A stretch of 64,000 bases of DNA from Paracentrotus lividus (lineage: Eukaryota > Echinodermata > Echinoidea > Camarodonta > Echinidae), in NCBI GenBank assembly GCA_940671915.1, contig CALNVZ010002974.1, forward strand, positions 20,863,017-20,927,016. Direction: 5' to 3'. The position numbers were made by a program, and so were the translations under genes. A model generated the notes under the pieces. That model was not told the origin of the DNA, searched no databases, and worked only from the letters and a program-made list of their open reading frames with translations. Positions 22,172-34,224 of the stretch are shown one piece after another; the stretch's first letter is position 1; every line of letters starts with the position of its first letter.

Positions 22172-23624
22172 ATACCCCATTCACAGTGGCCTCAAATACC
22201 GCTACAGTCGCGGGACTGTCCCGCGACTGTAGCGGTGTTGCCTTTATAGTGTGAATGCTCGGACCCGCTATAAACTATCCCGGGATAACCTCGCTCCGCT
22301 ATAACACCGCGATAAACTATCGCGCTCAAACCATAAGTAACAGCACCGGGACGTCCCGCTGCTGTCGCGGAGTGCCTTCAGTGTGAAGGCACTCCGCTAC
22401 AGCACCAGATAAAAAAACAATGAAATACATAAGAATTCCAGAAAAAGAGAGTGAAAGAAGGATAAAACACGGAATAACATAATAATGATAGAAAATAAAA
22501 AGAAAGAAGTGGAAAACAAAGAAATACATAGAAATGATAGAAAATAAAAGAAAGAAGGAGAAAATAAAGAAATACATAAGAAATGATAGAAAAGAAAAAA
22601 GAAAGAAGGAGAAAAACAAAGAAATACATAAGAAACGATAGAAAAGAAAAGGGAAGAAGGAGGAAAACAAAGAAATACATAAGAAATGATAGAAAGAAAA
22701 GGAAAGAAGGAGAAAAACAAAGAAATACATAAAAATGATAGAAAAGAAGGAAAAGAAGGAGAAAAACAAAGAAATACATAAGAAATGATAGAAAAAGGAG
22801 GAAAGAAGAGGAAAAAACAAGAAATACATAAGAAAAATAGAAAAAGAAGAAAGAAGTGAAAAACAAAGAAAACATAAGAAATGTAAGAAAAATAAAACGA
22901 AAGAAGGAGAAAAACAAAGTAATACATAAGAAATTATAGAAAAAGAAAAGGAAAGAAGGAGAAAAACAAAGAAATACATAAGAAATGATAGAAAAGAAAA
23001 GGAAGAAGAGGAAAAACAAGAAATACATAAGAAAATAGAAAAGAAAGGAAAGAAGGTGACAAACAAAGTACTACAAAAGAAATGATAGAAAGGAAAGAAA
23101 GGAGAAAACAAAGAAATACATAAGAAATGATAGGAAAGAAAGGAAAGAAAGAGAAAACAAAAAATACAAAAGAATGATAAAAAGAAAGAAGAGAAAAACA
23201 AAGAAATACATAATAAATGATATAAAAGAAAAGGAAAGAAAGAAAAAACAAAATACATGAGAAATGATAAAAAGAACAGGAAATAAGTGGAAAACAAAAG
23301 AAATGATAGAAAAGGAAAAAACAGAAGGAGAAAAACAAAGAAATACATAAGAAATGATAGAAAGAAAGGAAAGAAGGAGAAAACAAAGAAATACAAAAGA
23401 AATGATATACAGAAAAGGAAAGAAGGAGAAAATCAAAGAAATGCAATTATTTTGTTACGGAGGTCAATAAAATCAGACGCTGCAGTGTGAATGGGTACTG
23501 AAATCTATCCTGGGACAGTCCCGGGATAACTTTTCCACTGTGAATGCATTATAGCGGATTTATAGCGGTGTTGCTGTCCTGCGACAGCACCGAGATAAAT
23601 TTGAAAACCCTGTAAATGGGGTAT
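22172..23624. mobile_element. Inverted-end element wrapped around a tandem array
   Basis: ATACCCCATTCACAG at the left end and CTGTAAATGGGGTAT at the right end are inverted repeats. The subterminal arms are GC-richer and full of related palindromic words (CCGCTACAGTCGCGGGACTG; GGGACAGTCCCGGGATAAC; GCTATAACACCGC), present on both sides. The middle 1 kb is a purine-rich tandem array listed separately. It is 1453 bp and non-coding. No clear target duplication was found. Confidence 0.7.
22408..23446. repeat. Purine-rich tandem array, unit about 50 bp
   Basis: About twenty degenerate copies of a unit containing GAAATACATAAGAAATGATA followed by GAAAAGAAAAGGAAAGAAGG and AGAAAAACAAA. The + strand is almost purely purine. 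The complement gives a long Phe/Leu/Ser reading frame (up to 356 codons) that is only the translation of the array, in several overlapping frames, and is not a gene. Confidence 0.9.
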
Positions 23625-23739
23625 CAGTTGGTTTCCTACAACACTAGGCAAGGGCTTATTTGACTTTCTTTGTCTAGTATGCAATGAAAATATCCCCCAA
23701 TTTAGGCTTGCAATTATTTTTTTAAAAAGGGATATTCAA

Positions 23740-24480
23740 TTCAATTCGTATTTATTTCCATTTCATTAAAAAAACAATATATTAGATAAAACATTCAATA
23801 ATTTACATTTTAAAAATAATTGCATGCAATTACATAGTATACTATAGAGCATATAAGCATTTATATCCAAAACGTGAAATGTGAAAAAGGAGAACCAAAA
23901 AAGAAAGCCATAGAGGCCTTGTCGAGTAAGTTCTCTCTCTAAAGCAGTTTTTTTAGATCGTTTTTGGATGTAATATTGTATCTATAGTAATTTCAGGCAT
24001 ATAAGGAACTAACAACATTAAGAAAATAAATCTAAACTAAATCTACTAAACGGCCATGCGTTATGAGGTGGGCCCTTTTCTGTTACAACCCAAGTTTTCC
24101 AAGGAATTGTACCGTTTTATTCAATCGAATATTCTTCTTACATTTGACATCTATTAACCTATAAAAGTATACATATTCTGAAAGAGAATTGTCTGAAGAA
24201 TCCAAAAATACTATCAGAAAAGGGATATGGGGAAGTCATAAGGAGTTACAGAGCCAAATATGTCAAAAACGGTTGGAAAAAAGTACTTCAGAAAAAGGTT
24301 ACCATGGAAACCAATTTCACCCTACAACAAAAGACATGATATTTGAACTCCTCAAAGTCAGACCTTTCCAACAATGTATAACTGTTAGGGGAAGCTTTTT
24401 AAAAATTTTGCGCGATCATCTTTCAGCGAAAATTTCTGATAGGAAAATTTGGGTAAATATGTGTTACAATGAGTAATGCA
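23740..24480. repeat. Possible retroelement 3' tail and unclassified sequence
   Basis: ATTCAATTCAATTCGTATTT at 23747 looks, on the minus strand, like the AAT/GAATT-rich tail common at 3' ends of CR1-like LINEs. The following 700 bp contain a 95-codon open frame (24189-24476) whose product I do not recognise. Support is weak. Confidence 0.3.
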
Positions 24481-24850
24481 TGATTTCTTCCAATATTGAC
24501 ACAGTTTTGTCTTATAACCTATTTGAAGTTATACAGTGTTACATGAATATAGTTTGCAAATACTTACTACAATAAAATATATCTACAGTGCTTATTAAAA
24601 CAATTAATTTGATCTGGTTCATGTGGACATGTCAACCGACACGTGCAAGGTATCTCTGAGATGATCTACCTGGTGAGGTAAAGCATATCAAGCCAATGCA
24701 GTGATGTTCAATTGTTAAATGTTGTTGAATTGTAAATAATCAATCCCCATTAAATAACTTTTTATGGCAAACAGATGTTATGCAATACTGAATCATACAT
24801 GTGGTAGAGCCATCATCATTCATCATTATCTCACTTCATTACGGAAGACA

Positions 24851-25364
24851 TTAGTAGCGTTCACACGGTAGGCCTTAACTCCAAGTTAACTCCAAGTTAT
24901 CCTTAAGAACATAGTCCTTAAGGATAACTTGGAGTTAACTTAGGTTAAGGCCCGTGTGAACGATCTTGGTGTTTATGTTCTCGGACAACTTGGTGTTTAT
25001 GTTCTCGACAGATCTTAGGTTAAGACTCTTAACTCCAAGTTAACTCCAAGCGGTGGGTGTCCCCCGATCGCGCGTTTGACCGTGTGGACGGGATTTCAGC
25101 TTAGAGTTAGTGTTCTCGAGGACAAGAGTGACCCCTTGCATAGGTTAAACTTCCGGCCCCACTGGAGCGCGTAGGGGAAATGAATTGCGCGCGCTACCTA
25201 CAACTTGTATTCCGGTTACGAGCCGCTCGCTTGTCCTCGAGGGACACTGTTCTCGAGGACACGCACCCGTGTGAACGTAACTGAACAAGCCGTCGGTGTT
25301 TAAATTCTTAAGGATACTGTTCTCGAGGACTAAAACCCCGATGGTCCCGTGTGAACATAACTAA
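24851..25364 (+). mobile_element. GTTCACACGG-ended 0.5-kb element, copy A
   Basis: TTAGTAGCGTTCACACGG opens and CCGTGTGAACATAACTAA closes the element (imperfect 18-bp inverted ends). The interior is packed with CTTAACTCCAAGTTAACTCC, TTCTCGAGGAC and AACTTGGAGTTAA words that pair with one another, with inner copies of the CGTGTGAACG end motif. It is non-coding. A second copy in reverse orientation lies at 48622-49145. Confidence 0.8.
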
Positions 25365-26439
25365 TGCCTTAATGGAGTTGAGAATGTCTAAGATGGTGGG
25401 TTTTTTGTGGTTGGATTTGCTGTGCTCATCAATATAACTCAATCCAATTATTACAGTTCCTTTTGTTTGTGTAAACAAAGCTAGTAAATGGTAGTGAGAA
25501 TACAATTAACTATGTAGGCTGAATAAGTAAACCCATGTCCTAGCATCAACTAATATATTTACTTCACTTTGTGAATGTAGAAATACCTGACGACCACAAT
25601 CTAGACAAGTTAAATCACATTACCGGTATTTTACTGATTTTACATTAATTAATTAGATTGATTAACTTAATTACCCTAATTAGGTATTCTTAATTTCATA
25701 TTTTACACACTGTTACTATAATAGATATAATATTCCAATTTACTGTCTTATTGTTAGATTTATGATGTTAAAACCTGATTATTAATGCAACAGAAATTTA
25801 TGCTCCTCCTCCTCATCCTCCTCCTCCACACCGTGCAAAAATGGCTACTTAAAGTTAATTAATTGCTAATTACTTGTAAATGAGTGCACCATTGGTATTT
25901 CTTCTAATATTAATTATTGGCAGATATATTTCCTTCACATTAGTACCAAATTACCATATGGCACATGTATTTAAAATTTTATATCATTTTTCATGTTTGT
26001 GCTTGTCGCGCAAATGTAACAGACACCACCTACGCATATGGGGCAGTTTAAAACACATGGCCAACATTAAATATAAAGACATGCAATAAAACACAAATTA
26101 TGTCAGGAAAAAACGTGTGAGCTCTGTTTAAACTTATATGGGAGATGTCAGCAATACAATAATTTTCAAGATATTTTGGATAAAAAGTACCTTTTAAGTG
26201 ATTTTTTAAATGTCTTTGACTGTTACAATTCAGTATGTTGTTAGGTATTGAGTTCCAAATTATAGGAGTATAAACGTAAAGATTTTAATCAAAAGTATAA
26301 GATACTTTCCAACGGTGAAAACTGTTTTGTTCCTTTGTTATGCGATGCAGACCATATTGACATTAAACATATTTGATATTGCAGTTGGAAGTAGATCTGG
26401 TAGTACAAAAATCCAATAATTGCAGTAAAGAATTGGTAT

Positions 26440-28990
26440 AGGTCAAAGATGTTGAGAGTATTTAATTTTATGAAATAGGACCTGAATGGGCAAGATAATG
26501 GCTATTCGTACATATGCGTAAGGCTTTTTTCTGCAATCGGTATAGTCTATCCATTTTAACTTTCCACAACCACCCCAACAGCAATACAATATGATAAATG
26601 AGGTAGAAATAAAGCATTATACAATAACCATAGAAGAAACTGGAAGATAATGTCTTACTTATATCATATTGCCAACACAACGTGATGTTTTACCTACGAC
26701 ATAATTTATATGCACATCCATTTTAGATTACGTTCAATATGGATTCCTAGAAAATTAACAACATCAACTTTACAATGAGAATGATTCTATTGTGAGAGTT
26801 AAATTATCGAGGTCATTTTTAATTTTTTAATATTATTGTTACAAAATATCATTGAATTAGTCTTTTCTTGTTAATAATTAGTTTACTGGCTTTAAACCAA
26901 TTAGAAACTTTTGTTAATTCATTGTTTACATTAAATTCTAAGTTTTCAATGTCGGGCTGGGTAAAATAAAGTGGTGTCGTCTGCATACATAGTAAATTCA
27001 AATTTGTCACTTGATTTAATAATGTCATTTACATAAATCAAAAATAATAAGGGCCTAAAATAGATCCTTGGGGAACACCACGTTGGACACGGGTATGATC
27101 AGAGGAATTATTTGAAAAACAGTATATTGATAAGACATTTTAAATAACTCTGAAACCATTGTAACTGAATACCTCGAACACCATAGTAATTAAGTTTATA
27201 TAAGAGTATTTCATGGTCTCAGATATCAAAAGCTTTAGAAAGGTCTAAAAATATCCCATACCAAAAGAGTTGTTCTTAATAGAAATAGCCTTGTCCTGGA
27301 GATTTATTAAGCGTGCATGGTTGAGTGATTAGGTCGAAACCGTACTGACTATTTGTTATAATATTGTTAATACATAGATAAGAATATAATCGATTGTATA
27401 CACATTTTTCAACTTTAGATAAGCCGGTAATATAGAAATGGGTCTATAATTTTCAAAAAAGTGAGGATTATCTTTTTTGTATACTGGTATAATTTTGGCT
27501 ATTTTCAATTTATTGGGAATATTCCTGTCTCTAAGAAGCTGATTAAAAATATTGATATAGGATAAGCAATAGAATGAATTTTTTTTTCAAAATGACTGAA
27601 CTGATATTATAAATCCACAAGATTTACTATTCCGTAATGTTTTACACCTTTCTATAATTCACTTTCAGTAATAGGTTTAAAAATAAAGAATTAGAATTTG
27701 GTTCCTTTAAATAATCTGTAAAATGGATGTTATTATCATCGTGAAGCATAGTATTGATTGCCTGGTTACACGAATTAATAAATGTAAGTTAAATTCATTG
27801 GCAATCTCTTCGGGTTTGTCAATTTGTTTATCATCACGAAGGAAATGTCTGGGTAATTGTTTTGTGGACTTACCTAATATTTTTTCATAACAGACCATGT
27901 ACCTTTTATATCATTATGCTTTTCTTTTAATTTGGTTGAATAAAAATTTCTTTTAGCATTTCGAAGTAGGTTATTCACTTTATTTCTATATTTTTTATAT
28001 TTTGTTTCATTAGAAGATTTACGATCATGCAGGAATTTATAAAAGTTTATTTCTTCTTTTTATGAAACGTAATAGAGTATGTGTTATCCAAGGTTTACGA
28101 TACAAGATTTTTTTGACCTACTCCTCGTCAAAGGTAAGAATTCATACAATGCAATTTTCAGTTTAGAATAAATAATTCGTAAGAAACATTAGCATCGGAA
28201 GAATGAAACAATGAAGACCAGTCTGTTACAAGAAGTGCATTTTTAGTGCAATTATTCCATCATCTGTAATTTTGCGTGAAATATATGGTTATCGGAAGCA
28301 CAGGGCTTAAAATTTGATTTTGTCGACAGAAGAAATGGGTAAGTGATCAGAAATATCAACACAGAAACTCCCAGTTATAAAGTCTCTGTTAATGACATTT
28401 GTAAAATATTATCGATTAATGTAGCGGAATTACAAGTTATGCGAGTTGGACTATTGATGAAGGAAGGAGACCATTTGAAGAATTTACACTCAGAAAATTA
28501 ACACCTTGAATTTGTACTTGCTTGTAAATATCAATATTAAAATCTCCAGTAATAAATATATTACTATTTTCACATTTTAGTTGCAAAGTATATATGATCA
28601 TAAAATTGTAAGAATTTATCTGCCAAGACTGGGCTTTCTGTACATTACACCAATTGTATTTTTTTACATGATTATGATCTGTTAATATATCAAGAAATAA
28701 TAACTCGATGTTTTTTTAACCTCGTCAGTATAAGTAATATCACTTCTCAACCTGTATTCACATAAATTAGATATAAAAAACGCAACACCACCTCCACGAC
28801 CTGCAATCCGGTTGGATTAATAAATACATAACCATCTAAATAAAAAGGATTAATGTGTTTGAGAAATCCAAGTTTCAGATATTGCAATATGGAAAAAGAG
28901 GTTTGATTGTTGAAAGAAATATACATAAGCTTTCAAAGTTTTTGTTAAGGCTACGAGCATTTACATGTAAAATATTTAAACCATATGAAT
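26440..28990 (-). pseudogene. LINE ORF2 remnant (endonuclease-reverse transcriptase), frameshifted
   Basis: Reading the minus strand in shifting frames gives LNILHVNARSLNKNFESLC (about 28925-28980) and RGGGVAFFISNL (about 28750-28800), the endonuclease N-terminal part. GDFNIDIYKQ (about 28530-28560) is the endonuclease aspartate-asparagine motif. RT motifs follow: GIFLDLSKAF (about 27230-27260), RGVPQGSILGP (about 27050-27090) and FTMYADDTTLF (about 26965-26995), the catalytic YADD box. The C-terminal LQKKALRICTNSHYLAH lies at about 26480-26540. Frame changes and stops between these blocks show it is inactive. Confidence 0.85.
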
Positions 28991-29547
28991 TTTGAAACTT
29001 AAAATTAAACTCATCGGGTGTGTTAATTGACATTTTTCCAACAAATCATAAAAATTTACATCTGGGTCTATATCGTGTAAAGCGTTCATAAGATATTTTG
29101 ATCAGACTTGTATTTCACCATTCCACTCATAAGCAACCTATATTATTTACATTAATCCATAAGTATAATAAAATTGCATAGCCCATATTGATATGAAAAA
29201 TAAAGTCGTGTTAGTTTTTCTGACATAATATACATGAAATAAGCTATGAAACCAAAAAATCTAACGAATCAAGACAAATTGTATATATGCATATACATAC
29301 ATATATATGACTATATAGGTAAAACACAGACAATAGAAGAAGTGCCTAAGCCCATACACACATATACATATGTACACACATAAAGAACAAATATAAGTAC
29401 AAGTTTTAACAAAAAATGTTATGAAGAAATAGAATATTCAAAAAAAGACTAAGAAAAAGATTTATCAAAAGATAAATACATAATGTCAAGCGAAAGACTG
29501 TCCAACCAGGAACAAATCCTATATCATGTTGACTATGAGTATCTTAT

Positions 29548-30381
29548 TTAATCATTCACTGTTTGTGGTTTTGGGGTACTCTGCTTTAGTTTCTGGAGCT
29601 GTTCAGTGTCATGGATTACTTTTTTCAAGTTTTTTCCATCATCGTCGACTTCAGCGAGTAGTGCAATAATGCGACCGTCTGCACTCCAAACATTCAGGAC
29701 CTCGGGGCTACATGCTTTGGCTCTATTGAGAAGATCTTGGTTTTTCTGGGTCAGGTCTTCTACAAGAGATTTTTTTGTACCTTTCAGCTTCCGTCGATTA
29801 GTTATTACCTCCTGCCTTTTCCTATATGATTTGAATTTGATGATTATTCCCCTTGGCGTTGCCTTTCCTCCTGTCTCCTCCTTCCTTTTCCCTACACGAT
29901 GACTTCTCTCCAGGTCGTCGGTTGTCAGATTGACCTTGAGGACGCTCGTAACAAGGTCAATAACTATTTTGTCGGTGCTCTCTCCTTTGCGCTCTGTGCA
30001 GCCGAAGAGACGCAGACAATTTCTCCTGGAGTATTGTTCCTGGCTATTGAGGAGATTGTCGACTCTTTGTAGGTGGTTCGACTGAGATTCAATACTTTCT
30101 TTGAGTTTAGTGATCTCCTTGTTTTGTCTGTCGTTGCAATTCTTGAGATCAAAGATTTCCCCTCTCTGCTTTTCAATTTCAAGCGCCATCGCACTCATTC
30201 GATTCTTGATTGACTCCTCCACAAGACTTGCAAAACGCTCATTTTGTAGAATGTCTTTGACAATGTCTTCTATCAAGGAAGCATTGACAATCTCTTTTGT
30301 TTTGCTAGTTTTGGTCTTTGAGCCTTTGCTAGGCTTAGTCTCTCCTTTTGCTCTGGTAGCTGGTGCCTCATTGTCTGACAT
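29548..30381 (-). CDS. LINE ORF1 protein, 277 residues, open
   Basis: The frame is uninterrupted from MSDNEAPA to PQTVND. The first 60 residues are Lys/Thr/Ser-rich; residues about 60-115 form a predicted coiled coil. Then EQYSRRNCLRLFG starts the RRM-like nucleic-acid-binding core, with LERSHRVGKR, RGIIIKFKSYRKRQEV and a C-terminal VWSADGRI block. These are standard blocks of ORF1 proteins of LINEs, RNA-binding chaperones that coat the element's own transcript. No retroviral Gag, no zinc knuckle. It lies directly upstream of the ORF2 remnant on the same strand. That this frame is intact while ORF2 is broken is notable. Confidence 0.85.
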   Translation of the reverse strand: MSDNEAPATRAKGETKPSKGSKTKTSKTKEIVNASLIEDIVKDILQNERFASLVEESIKNRMSAMALEIEKQRGEIFDLKNCNDRQNKEITKLKESIESQSNHLQRVDNLLNSQEQYSRRNCLRLFGCTERKGESTDKIVIDLVTSVLKVNLTTDDLERSHRVGKRKEETGGKATPRGIIIKFKSYRKRQEVITNRRKLKGTKKSLVEDLTQKNQDLLNRAKACSPEVLNVWSADGRIIALLAEVDDDGKNLKKVIHDTEQLQKLKQSTPKPQTVND

Positions 30382-32835
30382 GACTCTTATTATAATGGCA
30401 TCCGATTATGATAATACGTTCAATAGAGGAGATTATAGTATTAAGAACAGACCATTGAAGAGTAACATACAGAAAGTGTCTCGCCAGATTGTAAAATCGA
30501 CGTGTCTTTTGGCTATTTTTACTTACAGCAAAATTGATGAGTGGGGCTCGACATCAAAAACAACTCCATATCAGATGAAACATGTATGTTTAATATTCCT
30601 CCAATTGTGACGCACTCCAAGCAAAATAAGTTCCTGGTGTGGGGGAGTATTCGCTTATAGGTCTACATCAGATATAATAGATCCGAAAAAAATGTCCACA
30701 AAAGTTAAATTTAGCCAGGTTTTCACAGAGGTGTCCTTTCACATCCTTATCACGTTATGACGTCATATCATTGAGACCATGCATGTTTCACTGCAAATTT
30801 TAGTTATATCTTGTGATGCATAAAATGAAGTGCCATCTGCCCTCCAAAGCAGCCCTTCAATCCTGACTGCTAATATTATTTTTTGAGATTCTTCCTGGCA
30901 ACAATGCAGAAAATTTAATAATAGTGCGCACTTGGCCTTTGTGAGTTCTGGCTTTTGTTGTGATGATATGGAGCGATGTGAAAGCCCCCAAGGGTCATTC
31001 CAATCAAACAGCTCACCCTGTATTGGTGGGGTCCCTCTCCACATGGGGCTGCATGCACTGGCATATTAAAATATACATGTAAGGGCTGCATTCATCATTT
31101 TGTGTAGTTTTAATAAAAGAATTTACCCACTTTTTTGTCTTTTTTTTAAATAAGGGATAGGCCTTAATGTATTCAGTTTCCATTCTATTGTCAACATTGA
31201 AATGAATGTATCTGTGGTTGGTAAATATGAGGACACGGAGCTCTCGGCCGGTTCTACCATCTCGATATGTAAAATAGAAAATCTAGCTCTGTAAATATCA
31301 GAAGAAACAAGCAAATACAAATGCATTTATTTGTTCATACTTCATTTTTATTTTCATTTTTTATTTGCATGAAATGTACACAACGTAGGTGACCAAACAA
31401 CCCATGGCATTACATTGTATGTTCATGAAATACTAGAAGTTTTGCCACTACTGTTTTCCATTATTACATGTATTTGGCAGCTGATATTTCCTGGTGTCAC
31501 ACAACATCCCCTTTTCTCAATAAGACTTGAATTTTATATTATACTGTAATTGCATAATTTCCTCCTTTTTTGGCTGTCCCTCTCTCTTCCACTCTTTCTA
31601 ATAGGCTTTAAAATGTAGGCCTACACTGTACATGTACAATGTACCTACTTTGTACTGGATGAGTCTCTTTTAATTCAGTTTCATTTCCTAAATGTTCATT
31701 ATTCATTTCATTAATAGAAAAATGCAGTACATTTGTAGTATGTGACATTATGACAGGTAGTGATTAGGAGCAGTAAAGGTAGGGGGTATATGTTTTATAA
31801 GTTTTACAATGGTACATATTTGATTGACATTGGGAATTAGTCTTTGGCGCTTGTGCTAACTCAGATGTTAAGATATTGATTTCCCATTAGCCAAGTGATT
31901 TTCAAATGAGGTATGTACTGGTATTACTTTTGAATATGAGAATGCAGCTTTAAATCGGTTAGTCCCTCCCCTTGGCAGCTGTATGCATACCAGGTCACTC
32001 TGCGACTGCTCACATGCATGCATAAATGTCCTATGTAGGCTATGCCTTATTGCGATACCTGGCTTTACAGAGTGTATGAGGAAAAGATCACAGGGAAGGA
32101 GTTGCAAAATTGTTATTGAGGGGGGGGGGGGGCAAAGTAAAAGAACTTGCTGTTATGATAATGGATGTAGGCCTGCTTGTGCAGAAAGCAACAAGGAAAA
32201 TGCTTTGAACATTTCTACTGTAATACAATTTATTTCAGAGCACTTGGAGTTCTCCTTTAATGTTTTCTAAAATTATGAAGTTAATTTTAAAATGGAGTAT
32301 GTGTAAGCCTATAAATATTTTCTTTTTTAGTGGACAAGAGACTAATGCAATATAATTGTATTTTCTGTTATGACACATGATACATTATTACATGTCCCCT
32401 TGCCGAAACAAAATATAATTTACTTCTCTATAGTATTTGAGTAGTAGTAGTATCACTCTAAACGTCTAGTTCTTCCCCATTTGCTCGTGCATTCACCTAT
32501 CTACCTCTCTAAACATTGCCTGTGGGAACTTAGTTGGATCGTGTATGGAGCCTGCAGTAATGAGAGAATACAGTAGTCAACAGGTTAATTGTAACCATAG
32601 CAACCATCCATTTTGGGTGTTATGTAGTCAGGTGCAAAGGGGGGCAAAAAAGAGTGGAACTGCATGCATAATTGCAATGAGATTTTAAACTGCTTTGGCC
32701 GAGCCTGATGGTGCAAAAAGAAAGGCGGAATGGAAGCAAGAACTCTGGCATGTTTTATGTTTATAAATGCTTGAGAAGAAAGGGGTCAAAGCTAGCCTAG
32801 TTTCTAGGCTGAACCATTTTTCAGCCATTTATAAC

Positions 32836-33047
32836 GAATCCATGACATATGCTCCGGCGACAATTGCTCCGCTATAAATTCCATACACTAATCGAATGAC
32901 TAACTTCAACCAGGGACTTTACACTATACCCTACCCTAAACCTAACCCTAAACCTAATATAAATCCCTATTACAGCCCTAACCCTAACCCTATATCTTAG
33001 ACGAAATAAAGCCCGGAGCAATTGTCGCAGGAGCAAATGTCGGGTCA
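32836..33047. mobile_element. MITE with TGCTCCGGCGACAATTGCTC ends and telomere-like interior
   Basis: The left end carries GCTCCGGCGACAATTGCTCC and the right end GGAGCAATTGTCGCAGGAGC, inverted with respect to each other. The centre has CCCTAA/CCCTAC-type runs (32930-32995) resembling telomere repeats. CCATTTATAAC flanks both sides (32825-32835 and 33048-33058) and may be an 11-bp target duplication. A partial relative lies in STX17 intron 3. Confidence 0.8.
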
Positions 33048-33717
33048 CCATTTATAACACATGTTCTGATCTGTCAGATTATAAGACCATAGACTGCATC
33101 CTACGGGCCCTACACGTATACTGTAGATGTATGTAGTTTCCATTATTTTGACACTTTGGGGATTTATATAGGCTTTGTCCAAGACAACAAATGATATTTT
33201 GTTAAAAATGTGTAAGATTAGATTCTATGTTTACAGACTACAAGGCTACATGTACGTATGGGAGGAGAGATGGATGTTTCCAGTGGGGAGCCTCAGCCAC
33301 AAATGACATAACCGTCTATTTATAGAATAGTTTGGATTTCATCTCCTTGTTTTGACTTTTTTTTTTGTCTTTTGGTTTGCATACCAATTCCTTGATTCAT
33401 AAGTAATGATGTCATACAGTTTAGACAGAGTTGTAACTCTTGACCCCCTGGTGGGTTACTCCGAAGGTGAAGTCATTTAATTGAAATAGAATTCTGTATT
33501 TAAAGAAAAACCTTTTTAAAAATGCTTTACCTGCTATGTGTTGTAAAATGAAGAAAATCTTACTCTTATAAATGTTGCATGACACTACAAATCTAATATT
33601 ACCAAACAATTTAATTAGTTAAAATGATTTCCATACTGGTTAGTATTTTCAAATATTATTTTACACCTGCAACCACCTCCATGTACATGTAGGGCCTACC
33701 GTGCATGTGTGTAATTA

Positions 33718-34224
33718 TGAGTGTGTTCAATGTCCAGTTTCAAATGTATACGCCAACATGAATCATGATACAAAACGCAATTACAAAACACAAACGCCAT
33801 CAGCGGTGCACCGTTCAGTGTCAAAAATTTAAAGCTGATTATATTTCCATCGTCTTTAAATTCCCCGCTCTCAAAAAACAAACGTCTTCTCCTTTTTTCA
33901 CTTGCACCGTAAACTTCCATTGCGAGAGCACATTTAAACACGTTTGGAAACTCAATACTGTTCAGTGTCGCATTTCATTGCAATTGCGATGCTCAAGGTC
34001 GTAAAATTGAAGCTGATTGTGTTTCAAAACGCATCTTTTTTGGCGTTTAAATTTTTGGCGTTTAAATTTAAATTGAGATTTTAAACACGTTTACTTTTAC
34101 GACCGAGGATGGGGGACAATGAACACTCACTTTGTTTCTCTTTATATCAGCGTTTTGTAATTGCGTTTTTGTATCATGATTCATGTTGGCATATAAATTT
34201 GAAATTGGACATTGAACACACTCT
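33718..34224. mobile_element. Element with 70-bp inverted ends (GAGTGTGTTCAATGTCCA), copy A
   Basis: The left arm runs GAGTGTGTTCAATGTCCAGT, then CATGAATCATGATACAAAACGCAATTAC. The right arm is its reverse complement with few changes, down to GGACATTGAACACACTC. Interior words (CAGCGGTGCACCGTTCA, TTTAAATTCCCCGCTCTCAA) recur at about 43680-43780. It is 0.5 kb and non-coding. Confidence 0.8.

Larger units (their letters stand above)
26100..30400 (-). mobile_element. Non-LTR retrotransposon (CR1/Jockey-like LINE), antisense to DIP2
   Basis: On the minus strand there is an open ORF1 (30381-29548) followed by a decayed ORF2 with endonuclease, reverse transcriptase and C-terminal motifs in the expected order down to about 26.44 kb. 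The outer ends are approximate; neither the 5' start nor a target duplication was found. Type by motif recognition: an APE-like endonuclease plus a YADD reverse transcriptase places it among CR1/Jockey/L2-type LINEs. Confidence 0.85.

Noticed and set aside
22326..23446. Long minus-strand reading frames (up to 356 codons) rich in Phe, Leu, Ser and Tyr, membrane-protein-like
   Set aside because: They are translations of a 50-bp tandem array in several overlapping frames; the composition repeats with the unit and there is no independent protein signal.
22408..23446. Regularly spaced repeats suggesting a CRISPR array
   Set aside because: The units are contiguous and degenerate with no unique spacers, and the locus is eukaryotic.
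24189..24476. 95-codon open frame
   Set aside because: No domain recognised, no splice or promoter support, located in repeat-like sequence; length is within chance for this window.
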